Assembly: GCF_001613345.1 (NCBI RefSeq)
Contig: NZ_BDCE01000075.1
Span: 1 to 64,000, forward strand
Direction: 5' to 3'
DNA from: Nocardia uniformis NBRC 13702
Lineage (GTDB): Bacteria > Actinomycetota > Actinomycetes > Mycobacteriales > Mycobacteriaceae
Length of the DNA: 64,000 nt
Under the pieces are notes generated by a model. The model saw nothing but the letters and a program-made list of their open reading frames with translations, was not told where the DNA came from and did no database searches. A program made the translations under genes and the position numbers. Below are positions 17,128-26,248 of this stretch, piece by piece (the stretch's first letter is position 1; each line of letters starts with the position of its first letter).

Positions 17128-17838
17128 GTGAGCAGTGACGTGCAGGTTCGACGATTCGACCATCCGCGACGCACGATCGGAGTGACCTGGCTACGAGCCC
17201 TGGGCATTCTCGCCGCGGGTGCCACCCTCGCCGTCTCCACCGCCGCCGGGGTCTCGGCGGCCCCGGGCGACGCGCCCGTCGCCGGTTGCGCGATCGCCGC
17301 CGACGGTGAATCCTCGGGCGGTCAGTGGCCGAACGAGCCGGGGATGACAATCGACCAGAATGCGAACTACACCGCCACCCTGGACACCAATTGCGGACCC
17401 GTCACCATCGCGCTGGAGTCCGCTCGCGCGCCACGCACGGTGAATTCCTTCGCGTTCCTCGCCGATCAGCAGTACTACGACCACTCCCGGTGTCACCGAT
17501 TGACCACGGAGGGCATCTTCGTCCTGCAGTGCGGTGACCCCACCGGCACCGGCCGTGGCGGACCCGGCTACCAGTTCGCCGATGAGAACCTCGCGGGAGC
17601 CACCTACCCGGCGGGCACCGTCGCCATGGCGAACGCGGGTCCCGATACCAATGGCAGCCAGTTCTTCCTGGTGTACCGGGACTCCCAGCTCCCCCCGAAC
17701 TACACCCCGTTCGGCCGGATCACCGAGGGCCTCGACATTGTCACGATGATCGCGGACGCGGGTGTCGCCGACGGTTCCGGCGACGGCGCCCCCAGTGGTG
17801 ATGTCGCCCTCGATACGGTGCTGGTCACCCGGCACTGA
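17128..17838 (+). CDS. Secreted cyclophilin-type peptidyl-prolyl isomerase
   Basis: A 236-residue protein with an N-terminal signal peptide (basic start, hydrophobic LRALGILAAGATLAVSTAAG, likely cleavage after VSAAPG). The cyclophilin domain follows from about residue 80, with HRLTTEGIFVLQCGDPTGTG, GGPGYQFADEN and NGSQFFLVYRDS. The catalytic Arg of FHR is present within CHRL. It would assist folding outside the membrane. GTG start with an AGGAGG ribosome site 8 bases upstream. The gene converges on glnA, with stop codons 7 bp apart. Confidence 0.9.
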   Translation: MSSDVQVRRFDHPRRTIGVTWLRALGILAAGATLAVSTAAGVSAAPGDAPVAGCAIAADGESSGGQWPNEPGMTIDQNANYTATLDTNCGPVTIALESARAPRTVNSFAFLADQQYYDHSRCHRLTTEGIFVLQCGDPTGTGRGGPGYQFADENLAGATYPAGTVAMANAGPDTNGSQFFLVYRDSQLPPNYTPFGRITEGLDIVTMIADAGVADGSGDGAPSGDVALDTVLVTRH

Positions 17839-17845
17839 GCGCGAT

Positions 17846-19282
17846 TCACACGTCGAAATACAGATCGAATTCGTAGGGGTGCGGACGGACGTTGATTTCG
17901 GCGATCTCGGTGTAGCGCTTGAGCCGTATCCAGGTCTCGATGAGGTCCTCGGTGAATACGCCACCCTGGGTGAGGTATTCGTGATCGGATTCCAGGCTGT
18001 CGATGACCGCGTCCAGGTTCAGCGGAGTCTGAGTGACCTGGGCCGATTCCTCGGGCGTCAGTTCGTAGAGATCCTTGTCGATGGGAAGGGCGGGCTCGAT
18101 CTTATTGGTTATGCCGTCGAGCCCGGCCATCATCATGGCGGCGAAGGATAGGTACGGATTGCCCGAGGAATCGGGGCAGCGGAATTCGAGGCGTTTGGCA
18201 TTGGCGCTGCTGCCGGTGACCGGAATACGCACGGCGGCAGAACGATTGCGCTGGGAGTACACCAGGTTGACCGGCGCTTCGAAGCCGGGCACGAGGCGCT
18301 TGTAGGAGTTCACTGTCGGGTTGGTGAACGCCAGCAGCGACGGCGCGTGGTGCAGCAGTCCGCCGATATAGTGCCGCGCCAGGTCGGACAGGCCCGCGTA
18401 ACCGGCCTCGTCGTAGAACAGCGGCTGGCCGTCCCGCCATAGCGACTGGTGGACGTGCATGCCGGATCCGTTGTCCCCGAACAGCGGTTTCGGCATGAAC
18501 GTCACCGTCTTGCCGGCATTCCAGGCGGTGTTCTTGATGATGTACTTGTACAGCTGCAGATCGTCGGCGGCGGCGAGCAGGGTATTGAATCGATAGTTGA
18601 TCTCCGCCTGCCCCGCGGTGCCGACCTCGTGGTGGCCCTTCTCCAATTCGAATCCGGCCTCCTGCAGGTTATCGCACATGCGGTCGCGCAGATCCACCTC
18701 GTGGTCATAGGGCGCGACCGGGAAATAGCCGCCCTTGGGCCGCACCTTGTAGCCACGGTTGAGGGTGCCGTCCGGATTGCGCTCGGCGCCGGTATTCCAG
18801 CTCGCCGATTCCGAATCCACCTCGTAGAACGACGCGTTCATGGAGGTCTCGTAGCGCACGGTATCGAAGATGTAGAACTCCGCTTCCGGCCCGAAATACG
18901 CGGTATCGGCGATGGCGGTGCTGCGCAGATACTCCTCCGCCTTGCGCGCCACATTGCGCGGATCGCGACTGTAGGCGATACGCGTATGCGGATCGTGTAC
19001 GAAGCAATTGATGTTCAGGGTCTTCGCGGCGCGGAACGCGTCCAGTCGCGCCGTCCGCAGATCCGGTAGCAACAGCATGTCGGATTCGTGAATCGCCTGG
19101 AACCCCCGCACCGACGATCCGTCGAAGGCGACCCCGTCCGCCACCAGTTCGGGACCGAACATGGATGCCGGTATGGAGAAGTGCTGTTGCGTACCCGGTA
19201 CATCGCAGAACCGGATATCGACGTATTGGACATTCTCGGCAGCAATGAAGTCCAGAATTCCGCTGGTCGTCGGAGTGATCAC
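17846..19282 (-). CDS. glnA: Glutamine synthetase type I (GlnA)
   Basis: The enzyme makes glutamine from glutamate, ammonia and ATP in the cytoplasm. The protein is 478 residues, the length of mycobacterial GlnA1, with DGSSVRGFQAIHESDMLL, the metal-binding GPEAEFYIFD and EKGHHEVGTAGQAEIN, and the ATP loop region KPLFGDNGSGMHVHQS. KDLYELTPEE near the C terminus contains the tyrosine that is adenylylated in GSI-beta enzymes. GTG start with GAGGAG six bases upstream. It is isolated, with no glnE or second glnA beside it, so it may be an additional copy; that needs the rest of the genome. Confidence 0.93.
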   Translation of the reverse strand: MITPTTSGILDFIAAENVQYVDIRFCDVPGTQQHFSIPASMFGPELVADGVAFDGSSVRGFQAIHESDMLLLPDLRTARLDAFRAAKTLNINCFVHDPHTRIAYSRDPRNVARKAEEYLRSTAIADTAYFGPEAEFYIFDTVRYETSMNASFYEVDSESASWNTGAERNPDGTLNRGYKVRPKGGYFPVAPYDHEVDLRDRMCDNLQEAGFELEKGHHEVGTAGQAEINYRFNTLLAAADDLQLYKYIIKNTAWNAGKTVTFMPKPLFGDNGSGMHVHQSLWRDGQPLFYDEAGYAGLSDLARHYIGGLLHHAPSLLAFTNPTVNSYKRLVPGFEAPVNLVYSQRNRSAAVRIPVTGSSANAKRLEFRCPDSSGNPYLSFAAMMMAGLDGITNKIEPALPIDKDLYELTPEESAQVTQTPLNLDAVIDSLESDHEYLTQGGVFTEDLIETWIRLKRYTEIAEINVRPHPYEFDLYFDV

Positions 19283-19625
19283 CGCAGGCTCCTCGTCACT
19301 CGGTGTGCGGCCCCCCGTACAAACCTCCACGATACGACTCCGACCTACCTCGCGTACCCGAATTGGATTGTGCACCAAGATCATTCGAAGATATTGACGG
19401 CCGATCGCCGGACCGGCGCCGACGCCTCCACACGACCCGCGCCCCGGCACGCCCGTCCCCTCGGGACAGTCACACGGATTCAACCCCCGAATTGGGCATT
19501 GTGCACAAGCTCGATGCGCTACGACTGCCGGGTTGGCGGTACCGCGGAGCTCTCCGATGCGGTGTGCTGGACCACACAATCGAGGGCTCGTACGTCCTCG
19601 ACCAGTCGTTAGTCAGAGGTAGGTC
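19283..19625. other. Divergent promoter region between glnA and the acyl-CoA ligase gene
   Basis: This 343-bp gap holds no convincing gene. The words ATTGTGCACCAAG (19367-19379) and ATTGTGCACAAG (19498-19509) form a direct repeat 131 bp apart, possibly a regulator site. No clear GlnR site was recognised. Confidence 0.5.
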
Positions 19626-21431
19626 GTGAGTTCATCGTCGATTCCGGGTAGCGGGTCGCCGCGCACCCTTTGTGAGGCGTTCCAGTCTGTTGTCGCCAGC
19701 CATCCGGATGCGGTGGCACTGCGCACGCTCGGCGGGCAGGTGTCGATCAGCTGGCGCGAGTACGGGGAGCGAGTGCGCGCTATCGCCTCCGGATTGGCCG
19801 CGCTGGGAATCGGGCGCGGTGACACCGTCGCGCTCATGATGACCAATCGACCGGAATTCCATCTCTGCGATACGGCGATCCTGCACACCGGGGCCACGCC
19901 GTTCTCGGTGTACAACACCAATCCGGTGGATCTGCTGGTCTACCAGTTCGGCAATGCCGGGAACAAGGCGGTGATCTGTGAGCGACAGTTCGCACCACAG
20001 GTGCTCGAAGCGGTGGAAAAAGCTGCCGCGCAAGGCATTCAGGTCAACCATGTGATCTGTGTCGATGACGCTCCGGCCGGGACCATCGCCTTGACGGCGG
20101 TGCAGTCGGCACAGTCGGAGGACTTCGATTTCGACGCGTCCTGGCGGGCGGTGGAACCGGAGGACCTGCTGACCATCGTCTACACCTCCGGTACCACGGG
20201 CCCACCCAAGGGGGTGGAGCTCACCCACACCAATTTCATCGAAAATGCCCGTGTCATCGAGGAATTCGGTGAGGCCGGTCCCGAGGACCGGGTGGTGTCG
20301 TATCTACCGGACGCGCATGCGGCCAACCGTTGGTTCGCCCACTACCTGTCCATGATCACCGGCGCGCAGATCACCACCTCCCCCGATCTCAAGCAGGTCG
20401 CCGAGGCGCTGGCCGAGGTGCATCCGTCGGTATTCCTGGGCGTGCCACGGGTGTGGGTGAAGGTGAAAGCCGCACTGGAGAACCGGATCTCGGCCGAACC
20501 GCTACCCAAGCGCCTGATCGCGCAGTGGGCCATCCGGACCGGTCGCGCCCGCGCCCGCGCGGTCTCCGACGGCCGCACCCAGCACGCGCTCGATACCGCG
20601 CGCAATCGACTGGCCGAACGCCTCGTACTGTCCGGCCTGCGCGAACGCCTGGGTCTGGACCGGGTTCGCGTCGCGGTCACCGGGTCGGCACCCATCCCGC
20701 CCGATACCCACGAATTCTTTCTCGGCCTGGGCATTCCGCTGTGCGAGGGTTACGGTATGACCGAATGCACCGCTGGCGCAACGGTTTCCCGCCCGGAACG
20801 AATCAAGATCGGCACCGTGGGGACGCCGCTGCCCGGCGCGGAGGTCCGGATCGCCGACGACGGTGAGGTTCTGGTGCGGGGTAAGAATGTTATGCGTGGC
20901 TACCGCAAGGCCCCCGACAAGACCGCCGAAACCATCGACGGCGACGGCTGGCTGCACACCGGCGATATCGGCGCCTTCGACGAGGACGGGCATCTGCGCA
21001 TTGTCGATCGCAAGAAGGAACTCATTATCAGCGCGGCGGGCAAGAATATGTCGCCCACCAATATCGAGAACACCATTACCGAGAACTGCCCGCTCGCGGG
21101 CACCGTGGTGGCCATCGGCGACGCGCGCCACTACAACACCGCCCTCATCTGCCTCGACCCCGATCTGGTCGCCGCCTTCGCCGAACGCCATCAGTTACCG
21201 GAGCGCGGTACCGCGGCCCTGGCCAAGGATCCGACCGTGCTGCGCGCCATCGAGGAGGGCATCGAGGCGGCGAACGCGAAGCTCTCCCGAGTCGAGCAGA
21301 TCAAGCGCTTCGCGGTGCTCCCGGATGTGTGGACGCCCGGCAGCGACTGCCTCACGGCGACCGGAAAACTACGCCGCAAACCAATAGCAACTCAGTACGC
21401 GGCTACGATCGAGTCGCTGTATTCGACGTAA
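19626..21431 (+). CDS. Long-chain fatty-acid CoA ligase (FadD-type)
   Basis: A 601-residue ANL-superfamily enzyme. It has the P-loop IVYTSGTTGPPKGVELTH, the acyl-adenylate motif CEGYGMTECTAG, the hinge/ATP motif DGWLHTGDIGAFDEDGHLRI with DRKKELII, and the C-terminal catalytic lysine region TATGKLRRK. It resembles the FadD15/FadD11 group of long-chain acyl-CoA synthetases. GTG start with AGAGGTAGG upstream. It is followed after 10 bp by a PucR regulator, so the two are likely co-transcribed. The acyl substrate is not evident. Confidence 0.9.
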   Translation: MSSSSIPGSGSPRTLCEAFQSVVASHPDAVALRTLGGQVSISWREYGERVRAIASGLAALGIGRGDTVALMMTNRPEFHLCDTAILHTGATPFSVYNTNPVDLLVYQFGNAGNKAVICERQFAPQVLEAVEKAAAQGIQVNHVICVDDAPAGTIALTAVQSAQSEDFDFDASWRAVEPEDLLTIVYTSGTTGPPKGVELTHTNFIENARVIEEFGEAGPEDRVVSYLPDAHAANRWFAHYLSMITGAQITTSPDLKQVAEALAEVHPSVFLGVPRVWVKVKAALENRISAEPLPKRLIAQWAIRTGRARARAVSDGRTQHALDTARNRLAERLVLSGLRERLGLDRVRVAVTGSAPIPPDTHEFFLGLGIPLCEGYGMTECTAGATVSRPERIKIGTVGTPLPGAEVRIADDGEVLVRGKNVMRGYRKAPDKTAETIDGDGWLHTGDIGAFDEDGHLRIVDRKKELIISAAGKNMSPTNIENTITENCPLAGTVVAIGDARHYNTALICLDPDLVAAFAERHQLPERGTAALAKDPTVLRAIEEGIEAANAKLSRVEQIKRFAVLPDVWTPGSDCLTATGKLRRKPIATQYAATIESLYST

Positions 21432-21441
21432 GGCAGATGAT

Positions 21442-22620
21442 GTGATGCACCGGCTGACCCGGGATCGGGCGCTCGAAGAGATGTATCGGCGCGCGGCGGC
21501 GTTCCAGGACGAGACCGCCGCGAATATGCCGCCGTATACGCGGCTGCCCGCATCCCTGGTGGTCGACGGCCTGGAACGCGGGTCGAAGCTGAATATCGAC
21601 CTCTTCTTCGAGTTCCTGCGCACCGGCGACACCCCCACCGAGGAGGCCACCCGCGAGGTGGTGGAAATCGCGGTGGGCCGGGTGCGCGACGGCGAACCCC
21701 TGGAGGAGGTTCTCGACCGGTACCGGATCGGCGCGGAGTTCATTTTCGGACGGGTGCGCGCGGCGGCGACGGGCGCGGAGCAGGAACTGCTGGTCGATGC
21801 CGCCCTGCCGCTGCTGCACTACATCACCCTGGTCACCGGCCGCGTCGCCACCGCGTGTGTGAGCCGGGTCAGTGACCCGCGCTGGGAGCTGCTCGAACGC
21901 CGCCGCGCCATTGCCGATGCGCTGCTGACCGGACGCGATCCGATCGAATGGGCGGATGAACCGGCCATTACGGTCCCGGATGCCTTTCTCATCGTGGTCT
22001 TCCGGCTCGGCACCACCCGTGCCGCCGATTCCAGCGAACTGCGCCACCGCATCGAAGCCATTCCGGGGGTATTCCTACGCCTGGACAGCGGCGGCTGGAC
22101 GGCCCTGCTGCCGCTGCAACCCGGTGACGACGGCGAGGCCACCGCCGCCGCGCTCGCGACCCGGCTACCGACCCGCCCGGCGGATCAGCCCACCCCGTTC
22201 TGGGTGGGTATCTCCACCGCCCCCGCGCGCACCGATATTCCGGACCGCGCCGTCGAGGCACGTACCCTGGCCGAACTCGGCCGCTGCCTGTCGCGACCCG
22301 ATACGGTGTGCCGTCGCTCGGACCTGCTGTTCGAATACACCATCGCCGCAAGCGGTCCCGCACGTCCGGGCCTGGCCGCCGTACTCGCCCCACTGGATCC
22401 GCAGCCGCTGCTCGCCGAAACCCTCGAGGTATTCGTGGACAGCGGTTTCAACCAGCTGGCCACCGCGCGCATGTTGAATATCCACCGCAATACGGTCACC
22501 TACCGATTGGCCAGGGTGCACGAACTCACCGGCCTGGATCCGCACCGCCCGACCGACGCCATGACGCTGTCGGCCGCCCGCATTGCCCGGCGGCTCGAAT
22601 CGACATCGTTCGCGCCGTAG
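21442..22620 (+). CDS. PucR-family transcriptional regulator
   Basis: A 392-residue protein with a helical N-terminal sensory region (RDRALEEMYRRAAAF, YRIGAEFIFGRVRAAATGAEQ), a central GGDEF-like/CdaR-type segment, and a C-terminal PucR helix-turn-helix: VFVDSGFNQLATARMLNIHR followed by NTVTYRLARVHELTG. Similar actinobacterial regulators adjoin catabolic or lipid genes and respond to metabolites. It is 10 bp downstream of the acyl-CoA ligase gene, suggesting it regulates that locus. The start is GTG at 21442 or ATG three bases later. Confidence 0.88.
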   Translation: MMHRLTRDRALEEMYRRAAAFQDETAANMPPYTRLPASLVVDGLERGSKLNIDLFFEFLRTGDTPTEEATREVVEIAVGRVRDGEPLEEVLDRYRIGAEFIFGRVRAAATGAEQELLVDAALPLLHYITLVTGRVATACVSRVSDPRWELLERRRAIADALLTGRDPIEWADEPAITVPDAFLIVVFRLGTTRAADSSELRHRIEAIPGVFLRLDSGGWTALLPLQPGDDGEATAAALATRLPTRPADQPTPFWVGISTAPARTDIPDRAVEARTLAELGRCLSRPDTVCRRSDLLFEYTIAASGPARPGLAAVLAPLDPQPLLAETLEVFVDSGFNQLATARMLNIHRNTVTYRLARVHELTGLDPHRPTDAMTLSAARIARRLESTSFAP

Positions 22621-22776
22621 CCCGCTAGGGCCAAGTGCACAACAACCACCGAGCTCGTCTTGGCAATTGCCGGTAGCGCGGCCACCCGCCTGTGCGGTGT
22701 GCTGAATTCCGACGACGAGGTCACGTGGTGCGCGCTGCCCCGCGGTGGCCTCCCGAACATCCGCAGAGGTAGATCG

Positions 22777-24834
22777 TTGAGAATTTCGACCCGGCCGCGC
22801 AGGGGTGGCCGCTTCGTCCTCGCCGCCGCGAGTCTGACCGCCGCCGCATTGACGGTGTCGCTGGCACAGCCGGCGGCCGCCGTACCCACCGCGGGGCCCG
22901 TCCCGACCGCTCCCACCAATTTCGGGTTGCCCGCCGACTATCAGCCGACGCCCGAAAAGTACGGGGTGGGTTATGAATTGGGGCATGTGGTACCTCTCGC
23001 CGATGGCACCAAGATCCAGGCGGAGGTGCGGTACCCCACCGATCCGGCGACCGGTCAGCGCGCCGCCGGTGATTTCCCGGTGGTCGTCAACTTCACCACC
23101 TACGGCGCGCTGAGCAGTGCGCTCACCGCCGCCATTACCGGTGTGATCGACCAGTTCCAGATTCCGCTGCCCGATCAATTGCGCGATGTGCGACGAGTGA
23201 TCAACCAGGCCACCAGCGCCCAGGATGTGCTGGTGCGGCGCGGCTATATCGAGGTGGTCGCCGATATCCGCGGCACCGGCGGATCCACCGGCGCGTGGAA
23301 TCCGGCCTCGAAGCAGGACGGCCTCGACGGCGTGCAGCTGGTGGACTGGGCGGCGAAACTGCCCGGTTCCAATGGCAAGGTCGGCATGTACGGGTATTCG
23401 TTCCCGGCACTCACCGCCCTGCGCACCGCCGAGTCGGTCGGGCCGGACTCGCCACTGAAAGCCATTGTGCCCATGGCGATGCCGAACAATATCTTCAATG
23501 AGGTGCTCGGCCACGACGGTATGATGAGCCCGGTACTGCTCACCGCCATCTCGGTGCTGGTGCCGTATCTGAGCCTCATGGGTCCGTTCATGACGGCGGT
23601 GGTCTCCCCGCAGCTGTTCATCGAATCGCTCGTAGATCATCTCCAGGCGCTGATATCCCCCGACAGCACCATCAAACTGCTGCTCGAGGCGTACGCCGGC
23701 GGCCCACTCGCCTACGACGGCCCGTGGTGGCAGGAGCGGCGCTTCGAGACCGACCTGAACAATCTGGTCGACAAGGGCATTGCCATGTACCAGGTCGGCG
23801 GCTTCTGGGACCTGTACCAGGAGGGCCCGCTGCGCAATTACTCGCAGCTGCAGAACCTTTCGGCCGGTCGTGACCAGTTCGCGCCCATGGCGGCGGACCA
23901 GCGGGCGGACGGCCGCTACCAATTGCTCATGGGCCCTTGGTATCACGTCGGCCTCGGTGTCGGACCGGGCTCGCGCCTGGATACGAATATGATCACCCTG
24001 GCCTGGTTCGACCGGTGGCTCAAGGATATTCCCAACGGCATCGACAAGACCGATAAGCCGCTGCATGTCATCGACGCCAACAACCATGCCGCCGATACCG
24101 CGCGCTACCCGTTCGAACAGGCCGATATTCAGGAGCGCTTCTTCGACGGCGACCGGCTGACCACGCGGCAGCCGTCGGTCACCGACGCCTCGGATCGCTT
24201 GGACTACACCGGTATCGACAATATGTGCAATCGGCAGACCCTCGCCCAGTACACCGGCGGCCTGCTCGACTTCCTGTTCCGAATGTTCAATGCCTACAAC
24301 CCGTGCACCGAATGGGTGCAGGAGCCGACGGCGGGCCTGAAGTACACCACCGATCCGGTGAGTGAACCGACCATGTTGGCCGGACCGGCGAGCGTGAGCC
24401 TCTATGCCTCCTCCACCGGCACCGACGCCGCCTTCCAGGTATGGCTCGATGATGTCGCACCCGACGGTTCGGTCGTGAATATCACCGGCGGTTCGCAATT
24501 GGCCAGCCAGCGCACCCTCGACGAGGACAAGACCTGGCGGGCCTCGGACGGCACCATCTACGCGCCCGAACACACCGTGCTCGAGCGGAATCAACAGCTC
24601 CTGGTTCCGGGTGAGGTCACCAAGCTGGAAATCAAGCTGCGACCCGCCTTCCACCGGCTCGAGCCGGGACACTCGCTGCGCCTGCGCATGACGAGCGGCA
24701 CCTTCCCGACGACCATTCCGATCCCGACGGATCTGCCGCGCCTACTCGGCACCTCGCAGCAGATCCACCGGGACGCGGCCCGGCCGTCCAGCCTGGTGTT
24801 GCCACTGGCTCCGGCGGGCGCGTTCACCCATTGA
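22777..24834 (+). CDS. Secreted CocE/NonD-family (X-Pro dipeptidyl-peptidase-like) hydrolase
   Basis: This 685-residue enzyme begins at a TTG preceded by AGAGGT, which gives a normal signal peptide (RRGGRFVLAAASLTAAALTV, then AQPAAAVP). The alpha/beta-hydrolase core contains DIRGTGGSTGAWNP and the nucleophile elbow MYGYSFPALTAL; the C-terminal jelly-roll (PASVSLYASSTGTDAAFQVW) is typical of peptidase S15/CocE enzymes. Such exported enzymes cleave acyl esters or peptides; the substrate is unknown. A frame open from 22660 adds polar residues ahead of the signal and is not preferred. No operon partner. Confidence 0.85.
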   Translation: MRISTRPRRGGRFVLAAASLTAAALTVSLAQPAAAVPTAGPVPTAPTNFGLPADYQPTPEKYGVGYELGHVVPLADGTKIQAEVRYPTDPATGQRAAGDFPVVVNFTTYGALSSALTAAITGVIDQFQIPLPDQLRDVRRVINQATSAQDVLVRRGYIEVVADIRGTGGSTGAWNPASKQDGLDGVQLVDWAAKLPGSNGKVGMYGYSFPALTALRTAESVGPDSPLKAIVPMAMPNNIFNEVLGHDGMMSPVLLTAISVLVPYLSLMGPFMTAVVSPQLFIESLVDHLQALISPDSTIKLLLEAYAGGPLAYDGPWWQERRFETDLNNLVDKGIAMYQVGGFWDLYQEGPLRNYSQLQNLSAGRDQFAPMAADQRADGRYQLLMGPWYHVGLGVGPGSRLDTNMITLAWFDRWLKDIPNGIDKTDKPLHVIDANNHAADTARYPFEQADIQERFFDGDRLTTRQPSVTDASDRLDYTGIDNMCNRQTLAQYTGGLLDFLFRMFNAYNPCTEWVQEPTAGLKYTTDPVSEPTMLAGPASVSLYASSTGTDAAFQVWLDDVAPDGSVVNITGGSQLASQRTLDEDKTWRASDGTIYAPEHTVLERNQQLLVPGEVTKLEIKLRPAFHRLEPGHSLRLRMTSGTFPTTIPIPTDLPRLLGTSQQIHRDAARPSSLVLPLAPAGAFTH

Positions 24835-24854
24835 TCCCCGGGAGGCCGGGATGG

Positions 24855-24883
24855 TGGCACGGCCGGTCGCCGCGGCCGTGCCA
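24855..24883. terminator. Bidirectional terminator hairpin
   Basis: Perfect 10-bp arms TGGCACGGCC and GGCCGTGCCA around a 9-base loop, placed between the convergent ends of the CocE-type gene (24834) and the F420-type gene (24895). Confidence 0.75.
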
Positions 24884-24894
24884 TCGCACCCGCC

Positions 24895-25275
24895 TCACTT
24901 GGCCTTGCGGGCCTGGACGAAGTATTCCGCCTTCAGCGCGACCAGTGCCTGCCGGATACCGACCGGAGCCCAGCTGGCCGAGGCATCACGGCCGACCACC
25001 GGGTCGGTCAGGGTGATGATGCGCCCGCGGGTCTCGAAGTCGAAGGTCTGCGCCGCGCGAATATTCTTGAGCCAGTCCACGTCCCGGCCGTAGGTGAGGG
25101 CGATGCGATAGCCCCCGTCACGCTCGAAGACCGCGACGGGCGCTCGGTAGGCGCGACCGGAATTGCGGCCGGTATGAATGACGATGCCGAAGCCCGGGGC
25201 GTAGCGGGCCATCACACCGAGCACCGGATTGCTGACACGCCGATTGAATCTGGCCAGGGCCTGCGGCAGCGGCAT
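24895..25275 (-). CDS. Deazaflavin (F420)-dependent nitroreductase-family protein
   Basis: A 126-residue member of the split-barrel Ddn/DUF385 family. Family marks are an N-terminal LARFNRRVSNPVLGVMARY, the conserved IVIHTGRNSGRAYRAPVAVF core and WLKNIRAAQTFDFETRGR. Relatives use F420H2 to reduce quinones or nitro compounds. It is divergent from the Nudix gene with a 123-bp shared promoter region. Substrate unknown. Confidence 0.85.
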   Translation of the reverse strand: MPLPQALARFNRRVSNPVLGVMARYAPGFGIVIHTGRNSGRAYRAPVAVFERDGGYRIALTYGRDVDWLKNIRAAQTFDFETRGRIITLTDPVVGRDASASWAPVGIRQALVALKAEYFVQARKAK

Positions 25276-25398
25276 GGCTACGTCCTCTCTGACGAAAGCG
25301 GTTGTGTCCCAGAGGCTACGCCGCTCCCGCGCGGCCCGTGCGGCACCCGATCACCCCGCCAGGGATTATGAGGGGCACAACGACCGAGAGGAGCCGCC

Positions 25399-25917
25399 GT
25401 GGCGGAGATGATCGCCCTGTACGACGCTGTCGGTCGGGAGATCGGTGCCGAGGAGCGGTCCGTGGTGTACGCCGAAGGTCTGTGGCATGCCAGCGCGGGG
25501 GTGCTGGTGCGATCCGGTGATGGCGCCAGGGTGTACGTGCACCGCCGCACCGATACCAAGTCGGTTTTCGCCGGAATGCACGACTGTCTGGCGGGCGGGG
25601 TGGTCGAACCCGGTGAGCACCCGGCCGATACGGCGGTACGGGAGCTGGCCGAGGAGTTGGGTATCGCCATCGAATCCGGCACCGCTCGTCCGGTACCCCT
25701 GACGAGCGCGTCCTGGGACGGTGAATGGGCGGGGCGGCCGCTGCGCTGTCATCTCTTCGCCTACGAGGTGCGCTGGGACGGCCCGATTCGGCATCAGCCG
25801 GAGGAGATCGCCGATGGCTGGTGGTGGACCGATGCGCAGCTGCGTTCCCATCTCGACGATCCGGCGTGGCCGTTCGTGCCGGACACGCGCGTCTTCATCG
25901 CCGAGCTGCTGCGCTGA
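25399..25917 (+). CDS. Nudix hydrolase
   Basis: A 172-residue Nudix protein with the full box GGVVEPGEHPADTAVRELAE followed by ELGI (G-x5-E-x7-RE-x2-EE-x-G). N-terminal features (YDAVGREIGAEERSVVYAEGLWH) and WWWTDAQLRSHLDDP resemble the YfcD/IPP-isomerase-like Nudix branch. It hydrolyses a nucleoside-diphosphate-linked compound, unidentified. GTG start preceded by GAGAGGAGC. Single gene, ending just before a strong hairpin. Confidence 0.9.
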   Translation: MAEMIALYDAVGREIGAEERSVVYAEGLWHASAGVLVRSGDGARVYVHRRTDTKSVFAGMHDCLAGGVVEPGEHPADTAVRELAEELGIAIESGTARPVPLTSASWDGEWAGRPLRCHLFAYEVRWDGPIRHQPEEIADGWWWTDAQLRSHLDDPAWPFVPDTRVFIAELLR

Positions 25918-25941
25918 ACTTCCGAGCGGCCCGGAAACGAC

Positions 25942-25980
25942 GAACAGTCCACCGGGCCCGCGCGACCCGATGGACTGTTC
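25942..25980. terminator. Bidirectional terminator between the Nudix gene and the small ORF
   Basis: Perfect 10-bp outer arms GAACAGTCCA and TGGACTGTTC, extended by four of five inner pairs. It lies 25 bp after the Nudix stop and 17 bp beyond the stop of the minus-strand 26-residue ORF, so it can serve both. Confidence 0.8.
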
Positions 25981-25996
25981 TACCAGCCTGTGACTA

Positions 25997-26077
25997 CTAA
26001 CCGGCGCTGCCGGTGAACAGTCCCTGCACTGTCTTGATCAGAACGTCGGCCAGAAAATCTGCTGCGGATCCGGACAC
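25997..26077 (-). CDS. 26-residue peptide, probable amphipathic helix
   Basis: A very short gene with good translation signals: GAGGAG six bases before a GTG, then 26 codons and a double TAG TAG stop. The peptide reads MSGSAADFLADVLIKTVQGL plus FTGSAG. Residues 6-20 could fold as an amphipathic helix with Asp/Lys on one side and Phe/Leu/Val/Ile on the other. The size and pattern recall phenol-soluble-modulin-like or PorA/PorH-like peptides, but no homology is claimed. It is flanked by a terminator downstream and a perfect 8-bp-arm palindrome upstream, which argues for a regulated unit. Confidence 0.5.
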   Translation of the reverse strand: MSGSAADFLADVLIKTVQGLFTGSAG

Positions 26078-26107
26078 AGGTGTCTCCTCATCTTTGAACT
26101 GTCGAAA

Positions 26108-26133
26108 CATGTGAAGCATTACTGATTCACATG
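26108..26133. promoter_or_regulatory. Operator-like palindrome upstream of the 26-residue ORF
   Basis: CATGTGAA-N10-TTCACATG is an exact inverted repeat, 30-56 bp upstream of the small ORF's start. On the minus strand TAATGC within the spacer could be a -10 element. The binding protein is unknown. Confidence 0.5.
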
Positions 26134-26248
26134 AGCCAGAGGAGCTCTTTCGCTCAAAAAGTCACCCTGGTCGACACCAGAATCCCCGCCGGAACCGATT
26201 TCAGCTGCGATTATGCCCACTGAGTGGGACTGTGGCATGCATCACACT

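Noticed and set aside
22165..24672. 835-codon minus-strand open frame
   Set aside because: It is antisense to the CocE-type gene, has no family resemblance, and is the mirror-frame effect expected in high-GC DNA.
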